A stretch of DNA of 64,000 bases, from NCBI GenBank assembly GCA_015501075.1, contig JADNYJ010000152.1, positions 33,275-97,274 of the forward strand, in the 5' to 3' direction. Positions 1 through 11,801 of this stretch are shown here, in pieces. Below the pieces are notes generated by a model that saw only the letters and a program-made list of their open reading frames with translations, made no database searches and was not told where the DNA came from. Within the stretch, counting starts at the first letter, position 1; the number at the start of each line of letters is the position of its first letter. This stretch comes from Gymnopilus junonius (Eukaryota > Basidiomycota > Agaricomycetes > Agaricales > Galerinaceae). A program made the position numbers and the translations under genes.

Positions 1-886
1 TTGATCTCCTGCGCGATGGCCTTCAGCTCCGGAAGGAGAACGATGGTATCTGTTGAATCGTCTGGGTCGAACTTTGGAGAGGGAGGTCGAGGGTTGATGT
101 TGAGGGCCTGACTATAAAGGTAGGAAGTTGGATGCCAAGAGAAAGTGTGAGTGGAGAGAGAAGAGACGTACCGAACGAGATTCTTTGCGTTTTGGATCTG
201 ATGGAAAGGAACAGAGGGAGGCGGTGTGATCGAACGCGAGCGACTACGCTCCTGGCGCTTTCGCTTGCCATTTGCCTTGGTATTGGGCGTTGACGAATCT
301 CCGAGGAATTCAACATCGTCGTCAGAGTCATTATCTGAGATGTCTTTGGAAAGCAATCTGAAAACAGGTGAATTAAGAGTGTAAGCGCTCAAGGAACACG
401 CGGAAATGGGTAGGCAGGCCAGCTTAGAACGTACCGGGTCATTGCTTGACTCCTCTGCCATGAAGGAAGCGCTTGCTTGACTTTCTTATTTTTATTGCGA
501 TTCCTACGGGGAGATGGGGTGCCATTGTCGCTGTCATCGCTTGACGCCGTAGTCTCCTTTTCGATTTTTGACATTTCTGAATAGGCAATTATAGGCTTCA
601 TTAGAAAGAGATTACACGTTGAGGTCGTTGAATACCGACTTCTATCGATCTGGTCTAATCTTTGCCATGTCTGATATGTCCTATCCGTATTCCGCATAAA
701 CATCTCATCAGTGTCAATGACCTCAATCACGCGTTTCTTTCCCGGACTGGTCGACGAGGCCAGGGGTATCTGAGTCGAGGAGGAAGACGCCCCGGGGGTT
801 GAAGACGGACCATCTGTGGTAGATGAGGATTTTGTGAGCGGACGAGGACGAGGACGGGGTCGTGGACGGGAAGTGGTGCTGTCCAT
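1..886 (-). CDS. Rad60/Esc2-type SUMO-like-domain protein candidate, 3' end beyond window
   Basis: The start codon is at 884-886 and the gene reads leftwards off the window edge. I see an Arg-Pro repeat and a Ser/Thr/Pro-rich leader (first ~45 residues), then VIEVIDTDEMF, an acidic SDDSDN block, a basic NRNKNKK block, a second acidic stretch DNDSDDDVEFLG, a basic KRKRQERSRSRS followed by ITPPP, and near the window edge DDSTDTIVLLPEL. At least three introns fit: one near 584-646, one at about 362-437 (gtacgt to cag) and one at about 116-172 (gtacgt to atag). This disordered layout with an RSRSxTPPP motif is what I recall from agaricomycete proteins ending in a Rad60-SLD (SUMO-like) domain that act in DNA repair. 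The domain itself would lie beyond base 1, so the family call is an inference. It could be another disordered nuclear protein. Confidence 0.45.
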
Positions 887-1775
887 TTTTGAACCGGGGT
901 GATAGCTTAAAACAGGAAATTATCCGTGGGAAAACGAGCGGGTTCGCGAAGGGCATTCAAATATCACGTGATATGGGCATGATTAGCGCGTCGGGTCGCG
1001 TGTTCGCAACGGGACGTGTCAGCTCCTGCTTTTCATCGCGTAACGTCAGGGCTAGCACTAGCAAGGACATTGCGGTGAACTTCGGCATTCTTGTACACAT
1101 ATTCATGCAAAACATGGAAACTGTAAGTAGCTCCAGACTCAAATGTTATGAAGGCATTAAGAAGTCAAATAAAAAACGTTTAAATATTTAACCACAGTAC
1201 GCGTGGTTAATGGAGCCAAAGAGCCTCGGGTCGGAACATTATGACATAAAAAAGGGGGTCGTAATTCAAGGTTTGGCAATCAGCTGCAATCAGTTTATTG
1301 TGCCCATAGACGAACCGGGATCATAAAATCCGATCAGCGCGAAGCCACCCACTATAATCGCCGGTCCTCATTTCAACACAACGAATATTGTGGTAGTGTA
1401 GGCGATACTCCGCCATGGCCGACCAATCATACCGTAGGTGCAAGTCAAGCAGGTGGTGAATGTAACGAGAACTACCAATGGCGGTAGTTTGAAGAGCGGA
1501 AATATCCCCAGCGCAGCAGCAGACGACTGGTGCATAGAGAAATAAATCGTCAAGAGTATGAGCAGAGAGTGAAGAGTGGTGAAAGTTGTGCTCTTCTGCG
1601 AACCTCCCTCATTTGCGCAATCAGCCAGGAAGCGCGTCAGCTTGTCAGCTTGGGAAGGTCCTCGGGTATAGCTCGTGCCTCATAATGTTATGCAATATGT
1701 GAGCCTCAATGTTGAGAAGGCATTGGACCATTGGACATAAATGTGGGAGGCGCAGGAGGAAGACTGAGACTGAGG
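887..1775. other. intergenic, no supported gene
   Basis: This is upstream sequence of the leftward gene starting at 886 and downstream of the doubtful ORF ending at 1776. Short ORFs on both strands lack splice-consistent extensions or any recognisable motif. A 61-residue hydrophobic minus-strand ORF at 1368-1553 could be a stray exon but nothing supports it. Confidence 0.5.
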
Positions 1776-2262
1776 TCAGGGATCCCAGCACCCGTTGAAG
1801 ACGCGAGAGTAGTGAGGAAGGTTCATCAAAGCCTGGCCCAGCCCATTTTGATCAACAGGTAGTTCATAAGATGAGGACTGGGGGGAGGACTGTTCGGAAG
1901 GCGAGCTGGAAGCTTTTCCGTCGAGCATCATGGTAGGAAATGTGGTGTACAGGCTGAAAGGGAAACAGGGGTTCCCTTGAAAAAGGTCATTCAAGGAGTG
2001 GTGGTAAGAGAAGAAGGGACGAGAAAGAAAGCTCACTTGAAACAAGGCCATAACGAGACTATAGGCAAGGGCGCAACGCCCGATCCCAAACAACATAAGC
2101 AAAGGCAACACTGTACGGACATGTCTGGGCTCAGGGCTTTGCACGTATTTCAGTAAAATGGTTAGACTCCTACACGATAAGATGCTGGGAATCATGGGAT
2201 GCAGCCACTTGAAGGTGAATTTGAGTCCGAATTGTAGGAGCTGACGATGCTTTATGTAATGC
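1776..2262 (-). CDS. hypothetical small membrane protein (doubtful)
   Basis: An open minus-strand frame runs from an ATG at 2260-2262 to a stop at 1776. It can extend upstream in frame, but that would overlap the 5' end of the rightward gene at 2325. The first ~75 residues include two hydrophobic stretches (around ILSCRSLTILL and VLPLLMLFGIGRCALAY); the C-terminal third is Ser/Gln-rich. A possible donor and acceptor (gtgagc to tcaag) lie near 1974-2034 but give a 61-nt intron that would shift frame, so I left it unspliced. I recognise no family. The only support is the length of the open frame and its divergent position. Confidence 0.25.
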
Positions 2263-2324
2263 ATATTGGAGCTCCGCTCTAAAGTCGCACTGAGAGAAGT
2301 CAGTACTGGTTGATAGACCCAACC

Positions 2325-5200
2325 ATGGCTTCCGAATCTCCAGTCATCTTCAAACGCAGCAAAGCGAAGCCCACACCCAGGGCAAGACAAGCTTCTCCAG
2401 AAAATGAAACTGCAAAGGCAGACGCGTCCGAAACTGCGCAAGATTCGCCAACTACTTTGGCACTCAAATTGAAGAATAGGGTTAAGAAGACCAAGACTAA
2501 GTCACGGCTGAGCTTTGGAGGCGATGACGAGGAGGTCTGTGACATTTCATGTTAAAGGATTATGTACTTATGCTGATAATTCAGGAAGGCGACGGGGAGG
2601 TCTTCAAGGTCAAGAAGTCGAGCTTGAGTAAAAAGGTGTCCTTAGGGATCCATCCTGCGTATGTTTGCATCTTGCATTTGCCTTCATTTGGTCGCTAATA
2701 TTTCCTTGTAACAGTACAATGCCGTCGACGCTGGACCAAGCTACAATTTCCGCTAATGACACTCCGAGATATGATGCTGCCTACCTCCGAGAACTCAAAG
2801 CCAACACTCCAAGTGCGAGACCACCACGGCCATCGAACATCGACCCATATGAGGCAGATATGTCGATGGATGTTGGAGATGTCTCTATCCAAAGTATCGA
2901 GATGGAAGTTGGTGCGTTCCTGTTCATTGTCGTGTTCGTATACAATTCAACTGATTCTGATTTTAGAAGAAACAACTTCGTTTATTCCTTCCGAATCATC
3001 AATTAAAGTCGCTAAAGAGAAGCGCGAACGACTTCGAAAGACACAGCTATCGGGAGAAGAAGATTTTATATCCCTATCAGTGACTAAAAGGGAAGAAGGT
3101 CCTCAAGGTCCTCACCCTGAAAGTCGATTCATGCGAGAAGAAGATGAACTAGGAGAGGGCGATGATGGTATGGAATTTCGCGTATTTTGTGTGTGGTCGG
3201 CTCTAATTCAATTATTCACAGAATTCGCGGAGTACACAAGTGCTCAAGAAAGGATAGCTTTAGGCAAGAAATCACGAAAAATAGAGGCGAGTCAGCGGAG
3301 AGATGCTATGAAGGAGCTGATTGCCGATGCGTACGTGTCCGCCCACCGTTCAATTATTTTTTACTGACTTGAATTCAGTGAGGAAGAAGATGAAGAAACA
3401 ATAGAATGGGAACAGGAACAACTACGTCGTGGAGGCCATCGAACACCTGAACCGTCATCAGCAGCTAAAGTGAAACAAGTTTACAAGCCTGCACCAAGTG
3501 AGCTTTTCAATATGTTTCTGGTATATCTGTGCTTACTCTTCTATGTAGTTCCTCCTGCTGCCCCAGTCCCAACACTAGGACCGGCCATCTCTCGCCTATC
3601 TGAGCGACTGTCGCAACTGACTACCTCGCATGCCGGAACTCAGCTGCCCTTACTTCTCTAGCACAAGAGCGCGAAGAAGTCGATCAGAGGGAACAAGAGA
3701 TGAGGGAGATGGTTGAAAAGGCTGAAGAAAAACGAGCATGGTTCACCAGCTTCAAAGACTGGACAGATTCTGTGGCTGAGTTCCTTGAGGAGAAGGTAAG
3801 CAATTGTTTATTGCGTGTCCTCAAGATTGCAAACTGATCTCTTGAACAGTATCCATTACTTGAAGAGCTTGAAAAGGAGCACTATTCTCTGCTGAAAGAG
3901 AGATATGACATGATTGCGAAGCGGAGGCGAGAAGACAATGAAGACGACCTGGCCATTTTTATTGGCTCACTACCCTTCCCGCCATCAACCGAACCCGAAG
4001 AAGTTGACGAGGAAGGTCGTACTGTCCCCAAGCCAGACCCAATCCAAGAACAACGAGAAAGGCGCGTAGCCAGAGTCTCACGACGGCACATACGCTCTAC
4101 ACGTCGTCAAAGACCAGCAGGAGAAGAAGAGGAGGGTTATTCAACGGATTCTTCTTTGGCGCCTGAAGATACTTCATCTTACACTGATGCCATTCAGTCA
4201 ATCAAGACCAGGAGGAAGGAGGTTCTGGCCGATGTAAAGGCAGAGGAGTTCAGAGATCCTGGGAAGGGCCGTTGGAGTATATGGCGAGAAAAGTACTCAG
4301 ATAGTTATATCGGTGCTTGGGGTGGCTGGGCGTTATCAGTGTCTGGGAGTTCTGGGTGCGGCTCGAGCTTCTCATTGGGATTGCATACAGGTCAGACAAT
4401 GCATTGCGCAGATTTAGTCAATGCTCGCCTCGTTAATGCACTTGCTTTATAGGACGAACGGAGTTTGCACAGCTTCAAGTGGTACAAAGGGCTCTATGAA
4501 TACTGTCGACCTGGCGAAGGCATTGTGGAAGAGCGAAGTCTGGGACCTGATGGGGATCTTGTGGCATCCATGATCTCGACACTGTGATTCCGCTAGTCTG
4601 CAAGATTCTAGATAACGGCGCATTGGATGTGTATTCCACACGACACATTAGGCGCATGATTGACCTGGCAGAAGAGATCGAAGCCAGCATTGAACCGGAA
4701 AACAACAAATTTCAGGTGGGTTGCCCTTTCTTGTGAATTCACGTGAGTTGTGCTTATCGTTCGACTTTCAGTCCCTTCTTAAATCAGTGATGACTGCTTT
4801 TGACAAGGCTGTATCTGACAACGAGGCGTCCATCACCAAATATACCAGCTCTCATGGTTCATTGCCAGGGTTCAACCCAAGTGCATTTCCATCACGGAGA
4901 CGATTCCTGAATCGTTGCGTGAAGCTTTGAAGAACCTGCTCCGTTGGAGGAAATATGGCAAAGAACGCTTTGGCCTGGGCATGCTCGTCACGCGATTAGT
5001 GGAACGCTGCATCCTGGTCGTCGCGGAGACTGGATGGGAGGCCGGCGGAGAAGAGACCATGCGGACGGTAAGTAGGGCCCGCTCACTTGACCCAATAATA
5101 TTTTCATGATTAGCTAACGATCGACCTTGAACAGGTCGTGAAAATGTTACCAGACGAATTAGTATCGCCTCAGCTGGGCCGCTTCCGAGGTCATCGTTGA
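2325..5200 (+). CDS. GCFC/PAXBP1-like spliceosome-disassembly factor with five apparent frameshifts
   Basis: The product matches the GC-rich-sequence DNA-binding-factor (GCFC) family, related to human PAXBP1 and yeast Ntr2, which acts with Prp43 and the NTR complex to take apart spliceosomes in the nucleus. The N-terminus is basic (VIFKRSKAKP), followed by LSFGGDDEE, a DMSMDVGD block, a conserved MREEDELGEGDD and AEYTSAQERIALGKKSRK, a coiled-coil AQEREEVDQREQEMREMVE, then the C-terminal GCFC region with GAWGG, LRWRKYGKERFGLG and MLPDELVSPQL just before the TGA at 5198-5200. Ten or so short introns fit well. Five places need one extra base to stay in frame: about 3637, 4327, 4377, 4587 and 4927. 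At each, lengthening a short homopolymer restores the conserved frame. It is either a decayed copy or a consensus error; the exons are otherwise well conserved. The adjacent genes read cleanly. Confidence 0.8.
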
Positions 5201-6386
5201 ATGTCATTGCATTATCATCTATCTGGCGTAACGCAGAGCGCGAATTTTTTGGGCGTGACTGAACATGTGTTCCCTCCTGTGAGATCCGTTTTCGATTATT
5301 TTTCCCACTGCGCATCTGCGCCAATGTTCGGGTGTCAACCTTTCCCAAGGAGTCTGCAGCGCTCAGCTGGCCTGAACGTCCACGCTGCAGATTAAGCGTA
5401 ACCCGACACATGAATATTTTGAAACCTAAATGACCCTCGCTTGTGTGTCCCCCGGGATATTCCACGCAGTGAGTGGTTCGTTCCGTTGTCAGACATTATT
5501 TCATGTTTTCTTTTCTTGTCGAGAAGCCCACTTCTCGGGTGTCCGTTCCAGGAACCATTTTAAGCTTGACATAGCTTGTGTGTGTGCAGAAAAATCTAAT
5601 TTCAATGTGCTTAATATATTTTTCTCCCTCTCTCTTACGAACAGATCACAATCATGTTCAAATGCGTTTTATATTCATACATAGCTGGGTAAATCACATT
5701 TTCGAGGTGACGCTTCGTTTCGAGGTATCTGCCCGTATGGTTTTGTCACCTGACGCGGCTTATTTTTCAGGCTCGCCTGGGTATTGCATTCCAAATGTAG
5801 TTGAGGAGTGCCCTGTAAATATAAGGATGTAATCCTACCCCACATGCACAAGACCGGTTTCGGTTGAGAGAATCAGAAGCGATGAAATGAGGCTCAAGCT
5901 CAAGAGTCATCGTGACCTGTGCTGGTGAGGCGAGCTCAAATTGAATCCTCTTGCTAATGCCATTCGTTAAAAGTCTGCAATTGTTTACACGCCGCATAGT
6001 TCATGAATTATGATCATCATCTGGTTTTCCCTGATTAACTATGAGCGTGTGTGCCATCAAATTGCCCTGGTTCTGTCATAGCTTCTCGAAGTTCTCATTC
6101 TTAGGCTCTTAGGACCGGACAAGCCTAGGGGAATGGGAGGGAATGGGCATGTCCTATTTTTGAAATATTGACGGCCTCACTCAGCTTGGACACCTTCTGA
6201 CTTCCCTTGGCCTATCGAGGCCGCGACGCCCAGGTCGGATCCACCATGATTTGGAATTAAAAGCCGACCCCACCCCCACCTTCATTTCTGGAGAAAGCCT
6301 CATCAACCCCCGCTTCTCCGCACTCCTTTCTTTTTTCCTTCTTTCCTCTCTCACGTTCAGTTTCCAATAAATCTGTACTATTAGTG
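5201..6386. other. intergenic, downstream of the GCFC gene and upstream of the aquaporin
   Basis: No reading frame here has motif or splice support. The last 80 bases hold a pyrimidine-rich tract. Confidence 0.6.
6309..6360 (+). promoter_or_regulatory. CT-rich core promoter tract of the aquaporin gene
   Basis: A run composed almost only of C and T (with cctttctttttt and ttcttt blocks) ends about 27 bases before the start codon at 6387. Such CT-rich stretches are common just upstream of start sites of expressed fungal genes. The role is inferred. Confidence 0.4.
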
Positions 6387-7771
6387 ATGGCTGAGAGACA
6401 AAGCTCCGCTTCATACGATAGCCGGGGTGAGTCGAACGCGAAGGAATTTGTGAGCCATACCGAGTATACGGTAGAAGAAAAAGTACCGCATCCAAACAGA
6501 TGGGCATATTACCGGTACGCATTGTTGGTCCTAACTACTTTAGCCTTGATGTTTGGGCTCCAGAACTGACGTCTTTTGTTAGTGAATATTTTCGAGAGCC
6601 ATTTGCTGAATTCTTGGGGGTTATGACTCTGATTATCTTCGGAAACGGAGTCGATTGTCAAGTCGTGCTTGGTGGCAATCCAAAGGTCAATCCTTCAGAG
6701 AAAGGAGTGCGTAGGACTGTGCTGTTCGCCTCGGTAATGAATCTCTAAGATGATATATAGAGTTACTTGTCAATAAACATCGGATGGGCTGTTGGGACGG
6801 CTATGGGTGTCTGGGTATCTGGTGGTATCTCTGGTGGTCACATTAACCCAGCTGTGAGTTCATGTCTTTTTTAACGTAATCGTTGTCATGAAACCTCTCT
6901 TTCTCAGGTCACTCTTGCTTTAGCTTCATTTAGAGGGTTCCCCTGGAGAAAGGTTCCAGTAAGTTGGTTTTCCATACCCGATATAGTGCCTGTCTGATTT
7001 CAGACTTTCTAGGTATTCATCTTGGCACAAGTACTCGGAGGCGTTGTTGGGGCGGCCGTGGTTTACGCTAATTATTTCCACGCCATCGACCTGGTAGAAG
7101 GTGAAGGAGTCCGCACACTAGCCACTGCCAGTCTATTTTCAACGTATGCTGTGAGTCGCTTTCTGAAAACCAGTTGGCCGGAAGCTTATTTACCTCAAGG
7201 CAAGCTATATGACCAATGTTTCTGCATTTTTCTCCGAGTTCCTTGAGGGCGCGGTCCTAATGGTCGTTGTTCTCGCTATAAACGACAAGAAGAACATGCC
7301 TGCTCCTGCTGGCCTCGCCCCTTTAATACTCTTCCTTCTTATTCTGGGTGTTGGTACATCTCTTGGAATGGAAACAGGTATTATAGTTCTCTATACCCCT
7401 TTTCTCTGCGTTGAAAATTGACGAAAATGCAAGGTTATGCCATGAACCCTGCCCGAGATCTTGGACCACGATTGTTGACAGCCATGGTCGGCTATGGCAA
7501 ACAGGTCTTTACCTTTAGAAAGTTCGTTATTTCTCTTTTCTAAAGCTCCTTTCCTCGTTCTAACACTAATGCGAAGTCAATACTGGCTTTGGTGTCCTGT
7601 CATTGCTCCGATTTTAGGGGCTCAGTTTGGTTCCTTGGTTTACGATACTTTGCTCTATACAGGAGAAGACAGTCCAATTAACAGGCCGTAAGTCTTACGG
7701 TCTTGGCCGTCTTCCTCTCCTAACCTTACCCTGACAGTTCAAAATCGCGGCGTCGTTCAACGCATGTTTAA
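6387..7771 (+). CDS. aquaglyceroporin / aquaporin (MIP family)
   Basis: This is a membrane channel for water and probably glycerol. The two hallmark NPA boxes are both intact: GGHINPAVT in the first half and [12 protein letters not shown] in the second. The Asp after the second NPAR is the residue typical of aquaglyceroporins. Hydrophobic segments surround both boxes, giving the usual six-helix plan in about 310 residues with a ~38-residue polar N-terminus. Eight short introns restore a continuous frame (donors at about 6513, 6700, 6855, 6960, 7150, 7379, 7523 and 7688). The start at 6387 follows the CT-rich tract and is the first ATG in frame. No frame break is seen. The last exon adds a short basic tail ending at the TAA 7769-7771. 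Confidence 0.92.
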
Positions 7772-8067
7772 GATGGAAAAATAAGGAATCGGACGGTCGG
7801 ACTTGTTCAATGTATCTTCTGCTGAATACTGTATGTCAAGTGTAAGGCTTCCTAAGAGGATACTCGTCCTTTGTACGTTATGCTATAATTTGTTGTCATC
7901 TCGGAAGTAAAGAAAACTCAGAAGACTACTCGCTTGAGCGATGACGTCGTGGACATCGAAAAAGCTGATTGATGACATAATTAAAAATGTTCGCCTTCTT
8001 GAAGTCCGCCTTTCATCATCGTTCCATATCTTCGGCGGCATCTGTGCCTTTTCGTCGCGAATTAGGG

Positions 8068-8712
8068 ATGCCTCAAACTGTGCGGTATATGAACCATACC
8101 GTACGGATCTTCTTCTGGATGTCGTTTTGTATTTATAACTGACGTGCTTTGTGCAGGAACTCGCAGGCTTGATCAAGAGTGGCAAAGTACCCGGGAAGGA
8201 CTTTACCATCATCGACGTCCGCGATGACGACTACATTGGCGGGAATATCAAAGGATGCATTAACTATCCTTCACGGGATTTTTTAATGAGTGTGGATAGT
8301 CTGGTCCAGGAGACGAAAGACGTCCCGCTGGTCATCTTCCATTGCATGCTCTCGCAAGCACGGTACGAGTTGCGCTCTGTTCATTCAGTGAATTTTGCTC
8401 GCTGATCTTGTGGATAGAGGTCCCAAAGCCGCTAGGGTGAGTCTTTCATAGTTTGGTTATTTTAAATTTCGTCTGATTCCTTTGCTCGCACCAGATCTAT
8501 GCCGAGACCAGGCAAAACGTCCTTGAGAACGATATTCATCATGAAGTTGCCATTCTTCGGGATGGATTCTCTGAGTTCCAGTTGAAATACAAGGTACTTA
8601 TTGCCTTCTCACCAATGAGTACAGGACATAGACATTAACGATGGACCTATAGGATGATCCGGAGCTTGTAGAAAACTGGGTAAAGGAAGTTTGGGAATCC
8701 GAGTGGAGTTGA
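8068..8712 (+). CDS. CDC25-like rhodanese-domain phosphatase / arsenate reductase (Ych1/Ibp1 type)
   Basis: A small single-domain rhodanese protein of the Acr2/Ibp1/CDC25 group, which acts as a phosphatase or arsenate reductase. The N-terminus reads MPQTVRYM, followed by a long VPGKDFTIIDVRDDDYIGG strand-loop and a catalytic loop HCMLSQAR, which fits the HCX5R signature with the nucleophilic Cys. After the loop come GPKAARIYAETR, ILRDGFSEFQ and a tail ending ENWVKEVWESEWS. Introns follow ACC at 8100, CG at 8361-8362, AGG at 8439 and AAG at 8593, and all keep frame. The start at 8068 was chosen because exon 1 splices cleanly to GAACTCGCAGG at 8158. Length (about 150 residues) is normal for the group. 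The 83-bp gap to COX20, which is on the opposite strand, makes them a convergent pair. Confidence 0.88.
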
Positions 8713-8795
8713 ACCTGGAGGCTAGTGCAGGAAGGGATTGAACAAATTATAGGCAATTACAGTTAGTATGCATGTACGTGTGATGCTCCCTGTGA

Positions 8796-9363
8796 TTACG
8801 ACTTAGAGGTGCCTGGCGCATCGGTTTTGGTAGGCTGGGTATCACTCTCTTTTAATGTCCGTCTGGGCATGCGTTCAATGACTTGAGTTAGCCTCTTCCT
8901 CTCGTCTGCATACTGCTTTTGGCAGATATGCCTGGAAAGAGAAATACATGTATCAGCTGGGATAGGGCTGTCACTTACTTTGTCCACACACCATGAGCCT
9001 AGTGAAATCAGGGCAAACGTCCCCATTGCCCAATGCCCTGCCATCATGGGTCCTATAACAATAAATAATAATTGCAAATCAGCACTGATGACCGGAAGCA
9101 ACTCAGAGGTACGCACCAGCAGTCATCCCACGTATCACTCCCATCCCAGCCCCACTGGCAATTCCTGCCAACAACGCGTTCCGCGCACAGGGTAAATCGG
9201 AAACATGTTTCGCACTCTGCGCATTCGGAATTCAACAAAGGTTTTGAGCTCTACACGGTTTAAAATGCACCTCTATTGAGTCGTGTATGAGGTTCCCTGT
9301 AGGTGGCGGAGCTCTTGACGGTAGAGTGGACGTTTGGGGAGTAGAATCCGAGTTTGAGGTCAT
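8796..9363 (-). CDS. COX20: COX20, cytochrome c oxidase assembly factor (FAM36A)
   Basis: Cox20 is an inner mitochondrial membrane chaperone that escorts newly made Cox2 during assembly of respiratory complex IV. Four exons join in frame: a polar N-terminus ending at GAG, an exon with CARNALLAGIASGAGMGVIRG (first membrane segment), an exon with GPMMAGHWAMGTFALISLGS (second membrane segment), and a C-terminal exon starting WHICQKQYADERKRL. The two hydrophobic helices separated by a short loop and the charged HICQKQ segment after helix 2 are the family pattern. The ATG at 9361-9363 is the first in frame and gives a protein of about 130 residues, normal for fungal Cox20. All three introns are GT-AG. 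Confidence 0.88.
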
Positions 9364-9639
9364 GGTGGTTGTGGTTCAATAAATGTACACGTGATCTAAG
9401 CGATATACTGAAGGGAAAACCAAAATTCAAATGGCCCCCACTTTTCCTTCACCATATTTTCTTTCTTGCAACTGGTATACTTTAATGGATCATCACCATC
9501 CTGTCTTGTGTTAAAAATTGTACCGCATTCAGCAAACGACAAGAAAAGTTGTACAGAGTTGCATTATCATACAATATAGGGATCATGCAGATTCATGCTA
9601 CAAGTTGGTAATTGTTACATCCAGGAGCTAAAAATCAAG

Positions 9640-10157
9640 GGTGGTCTTCGATCATTGTTTCCAGAGTATGTGAGTCTGTTGTTCAGCTGCTAAGGACGGA
9701 ATTGGGACAACAAACCTTCGTAAATGCCAGGCATGACTTCAGCAGACCAAATAGCCACCTCTTTAGCACGCTCCTTCATCATCAGTGTCCTCCCTTGTTC
9801 TGCCAAGTATCAATCAAACCAATACATGGGGTACGGGGGCTCAATGCCATCATTGTCCTCAAGTTCAAAATCATCATCAGAATCATCATCGGCCTTTTTG
9901 AAAGGATAGACATAGAAATAAATCCTAGGGAACTTGTAATCAGAGGTCGCAAAGCATTTGGCAACACACTGCAAATAGTGCCAATCGAATATGCCCTTTG
10001 GAGATAAAGGCTGGTTTATATCATGGGACGTAAGGGCCACTCTGTACAAGTGAAGAGCAGGGAAAGCGGCAGTGGAATACTGTACTCCCAATATTGTTAA
10101 TTTATTACCCTCGCTGCGCAAGATCACTGATGACATTCGTGAAATACTCGACATCAA
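9640..10157 (-). pseudogene. unrecognised agaricomycete protein fragment, frame broken
   Basis: An open minus-strand frame (9810-10157) encodes a stretch with YSTAAFPALHLYRV, FDWHYLQCVAKCFAT, a YVYPF block and an acidic DDDSDDDFELED run, ending at a stop just after MYWFD. The sequence continues plausibly in a neighbouring frame over about 9660-9800 with an Ala/Glu-rich helix (EQGRTLMMKERAKEV) and then AIWSAEVMP, so a one-base frame change sits near 9812. Composition and the two-part layout look like a real but damaged coding region. I do not recognise the family with confidence and assign no function. No clear start codon or upstream exons were found between 10160 and 10560. Confidence 0.4.
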
Positions 10158-10568
10158 TTTGACAAGCTTTTGTCTGGATCTTATCAGCTTTGCACCCAGG
10201 CGACTGCCTGACAGCGATGCAGAACAAGATTTTCCTGAATATGCCCTTCATGTGGAGTTCTATTTCAGCGGAGTGGCTTTAGAACTCTATACTATTTTTG
10301 AGAAAGGAATATATTTCTCTGCTCAAAGCCTTTTGCGGAGCTTTGTACCTTGAGATGAAGACTTCGGTAGTCGCGAAAGCCGATGAAAATACGGACTTGA
10401 GGAGAATATTGGAAAATGGATCGGGTGACTTCAGTGGTTGCTTGGCACATATCGTTTAGACACTATACTTTGACAACGCACCGAAGGGACTTTTCTGACA
10501 GTTAGTCCTCATTTACAATGTATGAAATTTGTATTGTGAACCTGAGTGACGTCAAAAGATCAAGGGAG

Positions 10569-11801
10569 TTACTGCTCAGCAACAGCAGCAATTTGGCTGA
10601 GGAGTTCAAATAAACCATGCTGATCACCCAGTCCGTAGGTAAGAGTAATCCTTTCGAAAATCCCAGGTCCATCTTCTGGATCTAATTCAAGCTACACTGT
10701 CATATGAGCACTGTATGGGAGTTAGAGGGAAAAAAGTAAATTACCATAGCTATCACGTCGTCCAGAAGATGGGCTTGACCAACTGTCATGCCTAGTATAT
10801 TTCCCAAGTAATTCGCATTCACGATATGTACATGAAAGTGATCTGCATGAGGATTTAGAATTAAAGATCCTGTCAGAGAGAGAAAGTGTACACACAGTAG
10901 CTGGGTTGGTAATGAATGTACATTCGTAAGGAACCATTTCGGAGTCCCCATTTTTGACTGACTATACGAGATGCTTCTCTTCGAATGGCCCTTAATAACG
11001 ATATATGTTGTCTACGCAAATCCCGCAGACTACGGATAGATCGGTCTTGCACGAGAGCAACCAGATATAAAGAAGTTATTGTTTGAAGGTCCCATTTCAT
11101 ATCTGGAAGAATCAGAAATTCTGGAGAGGAGTATAAGACCTTCTTTTGTTCTGATATCCCGGTCAGTATATTTTCAACCCTGATATTCATTGAGTCTCCA
11201 AGGGAATTTTTGAGAGGAAACGAACCTCACCATTGCGTACGAGTTGGGGGGAAAGACAAAATATAGGGTTTGACATATTGCTCGTATAATGCTGGCGTTT
11301 CGTGCACGATGATCTGCTCCTGCTTGGTATACTAAAGGAAACCCAAACACGAATTAAATCGTTCTGTCAAGCATTAATGAACAGTTAAGCGACCAAACCT
11401 TTTTTATATGAACTTCTGTTGCAGGACATATTATATTTATTTTCAGATCTCTTTCACGATTTTCGCCCAGCCATGCAAATAACCAAGTGTACTGCAGGAC
11501 GGCGGATAAGTTCAAAGCGACTTAAAAAAAGGGGGGCATAACCACTTGCAATATCTGTGCTTCCCTCTAGTTCTACCCTCTTTACTAAACCTTTTTCTCC
11601 GAAGAAATCAGACCCGTTCTCAGGATGCAGAGCGGTCTTTTCGATTCGTACTACGGCTGTAATTTTATCATTGATATTATCTGGATCCGGAAAGTTTCCC
11701 AGAAGGATCAGCGAATGTGTCAACGGGTCTTCATTCAAAAGTTTTTCAAAAGTGAATTTGTTGAGAGCCTCTAAGGATTTTGGGGCTGCCGGATGGGACA
11801 T
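10569..11801 (-). CDS. DCPS: scavenger mRNA decapping enzyme DcpS (m7GpppX diphosphatase, HIT family)
   Basis: This enzyme hydrolyses the cap left on short mRNA fragments after 3'-5' decay. The N-terminal half has FEKLLNEDPLTHSLILLG, then YTWLFAWLGENRERDLKIN and CPATEVHIKKYTKQE. The C-terminal half has LPDMKWDLQTITSLYLVAL, RSLRDLR, YIHYQPSYYHFHVHIVNAN with the HxHxH-type histidine triad, and TVGQAHLLDDVIAM. The end reads LTYGLGDQHGLFELL. Length is about 340 residues, normal for fungi. The start is at 11799-11801, where MSHPAAP begins; an in-frame upstream ATG is less likely. Five introns are inferred; the first (11492-11549) uses a GC donor (GCAAGT) rather than GT. The frame is unbroken. It is divergent from the gene at 12265. 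Confidence 0.93.

Noticed and set aside
5430..5832. two overlapping plus-strand ORFs of 84 codons downstream of the GCFC gene
   Set aside because: Odd composition, no motif, no splice-supported extension.
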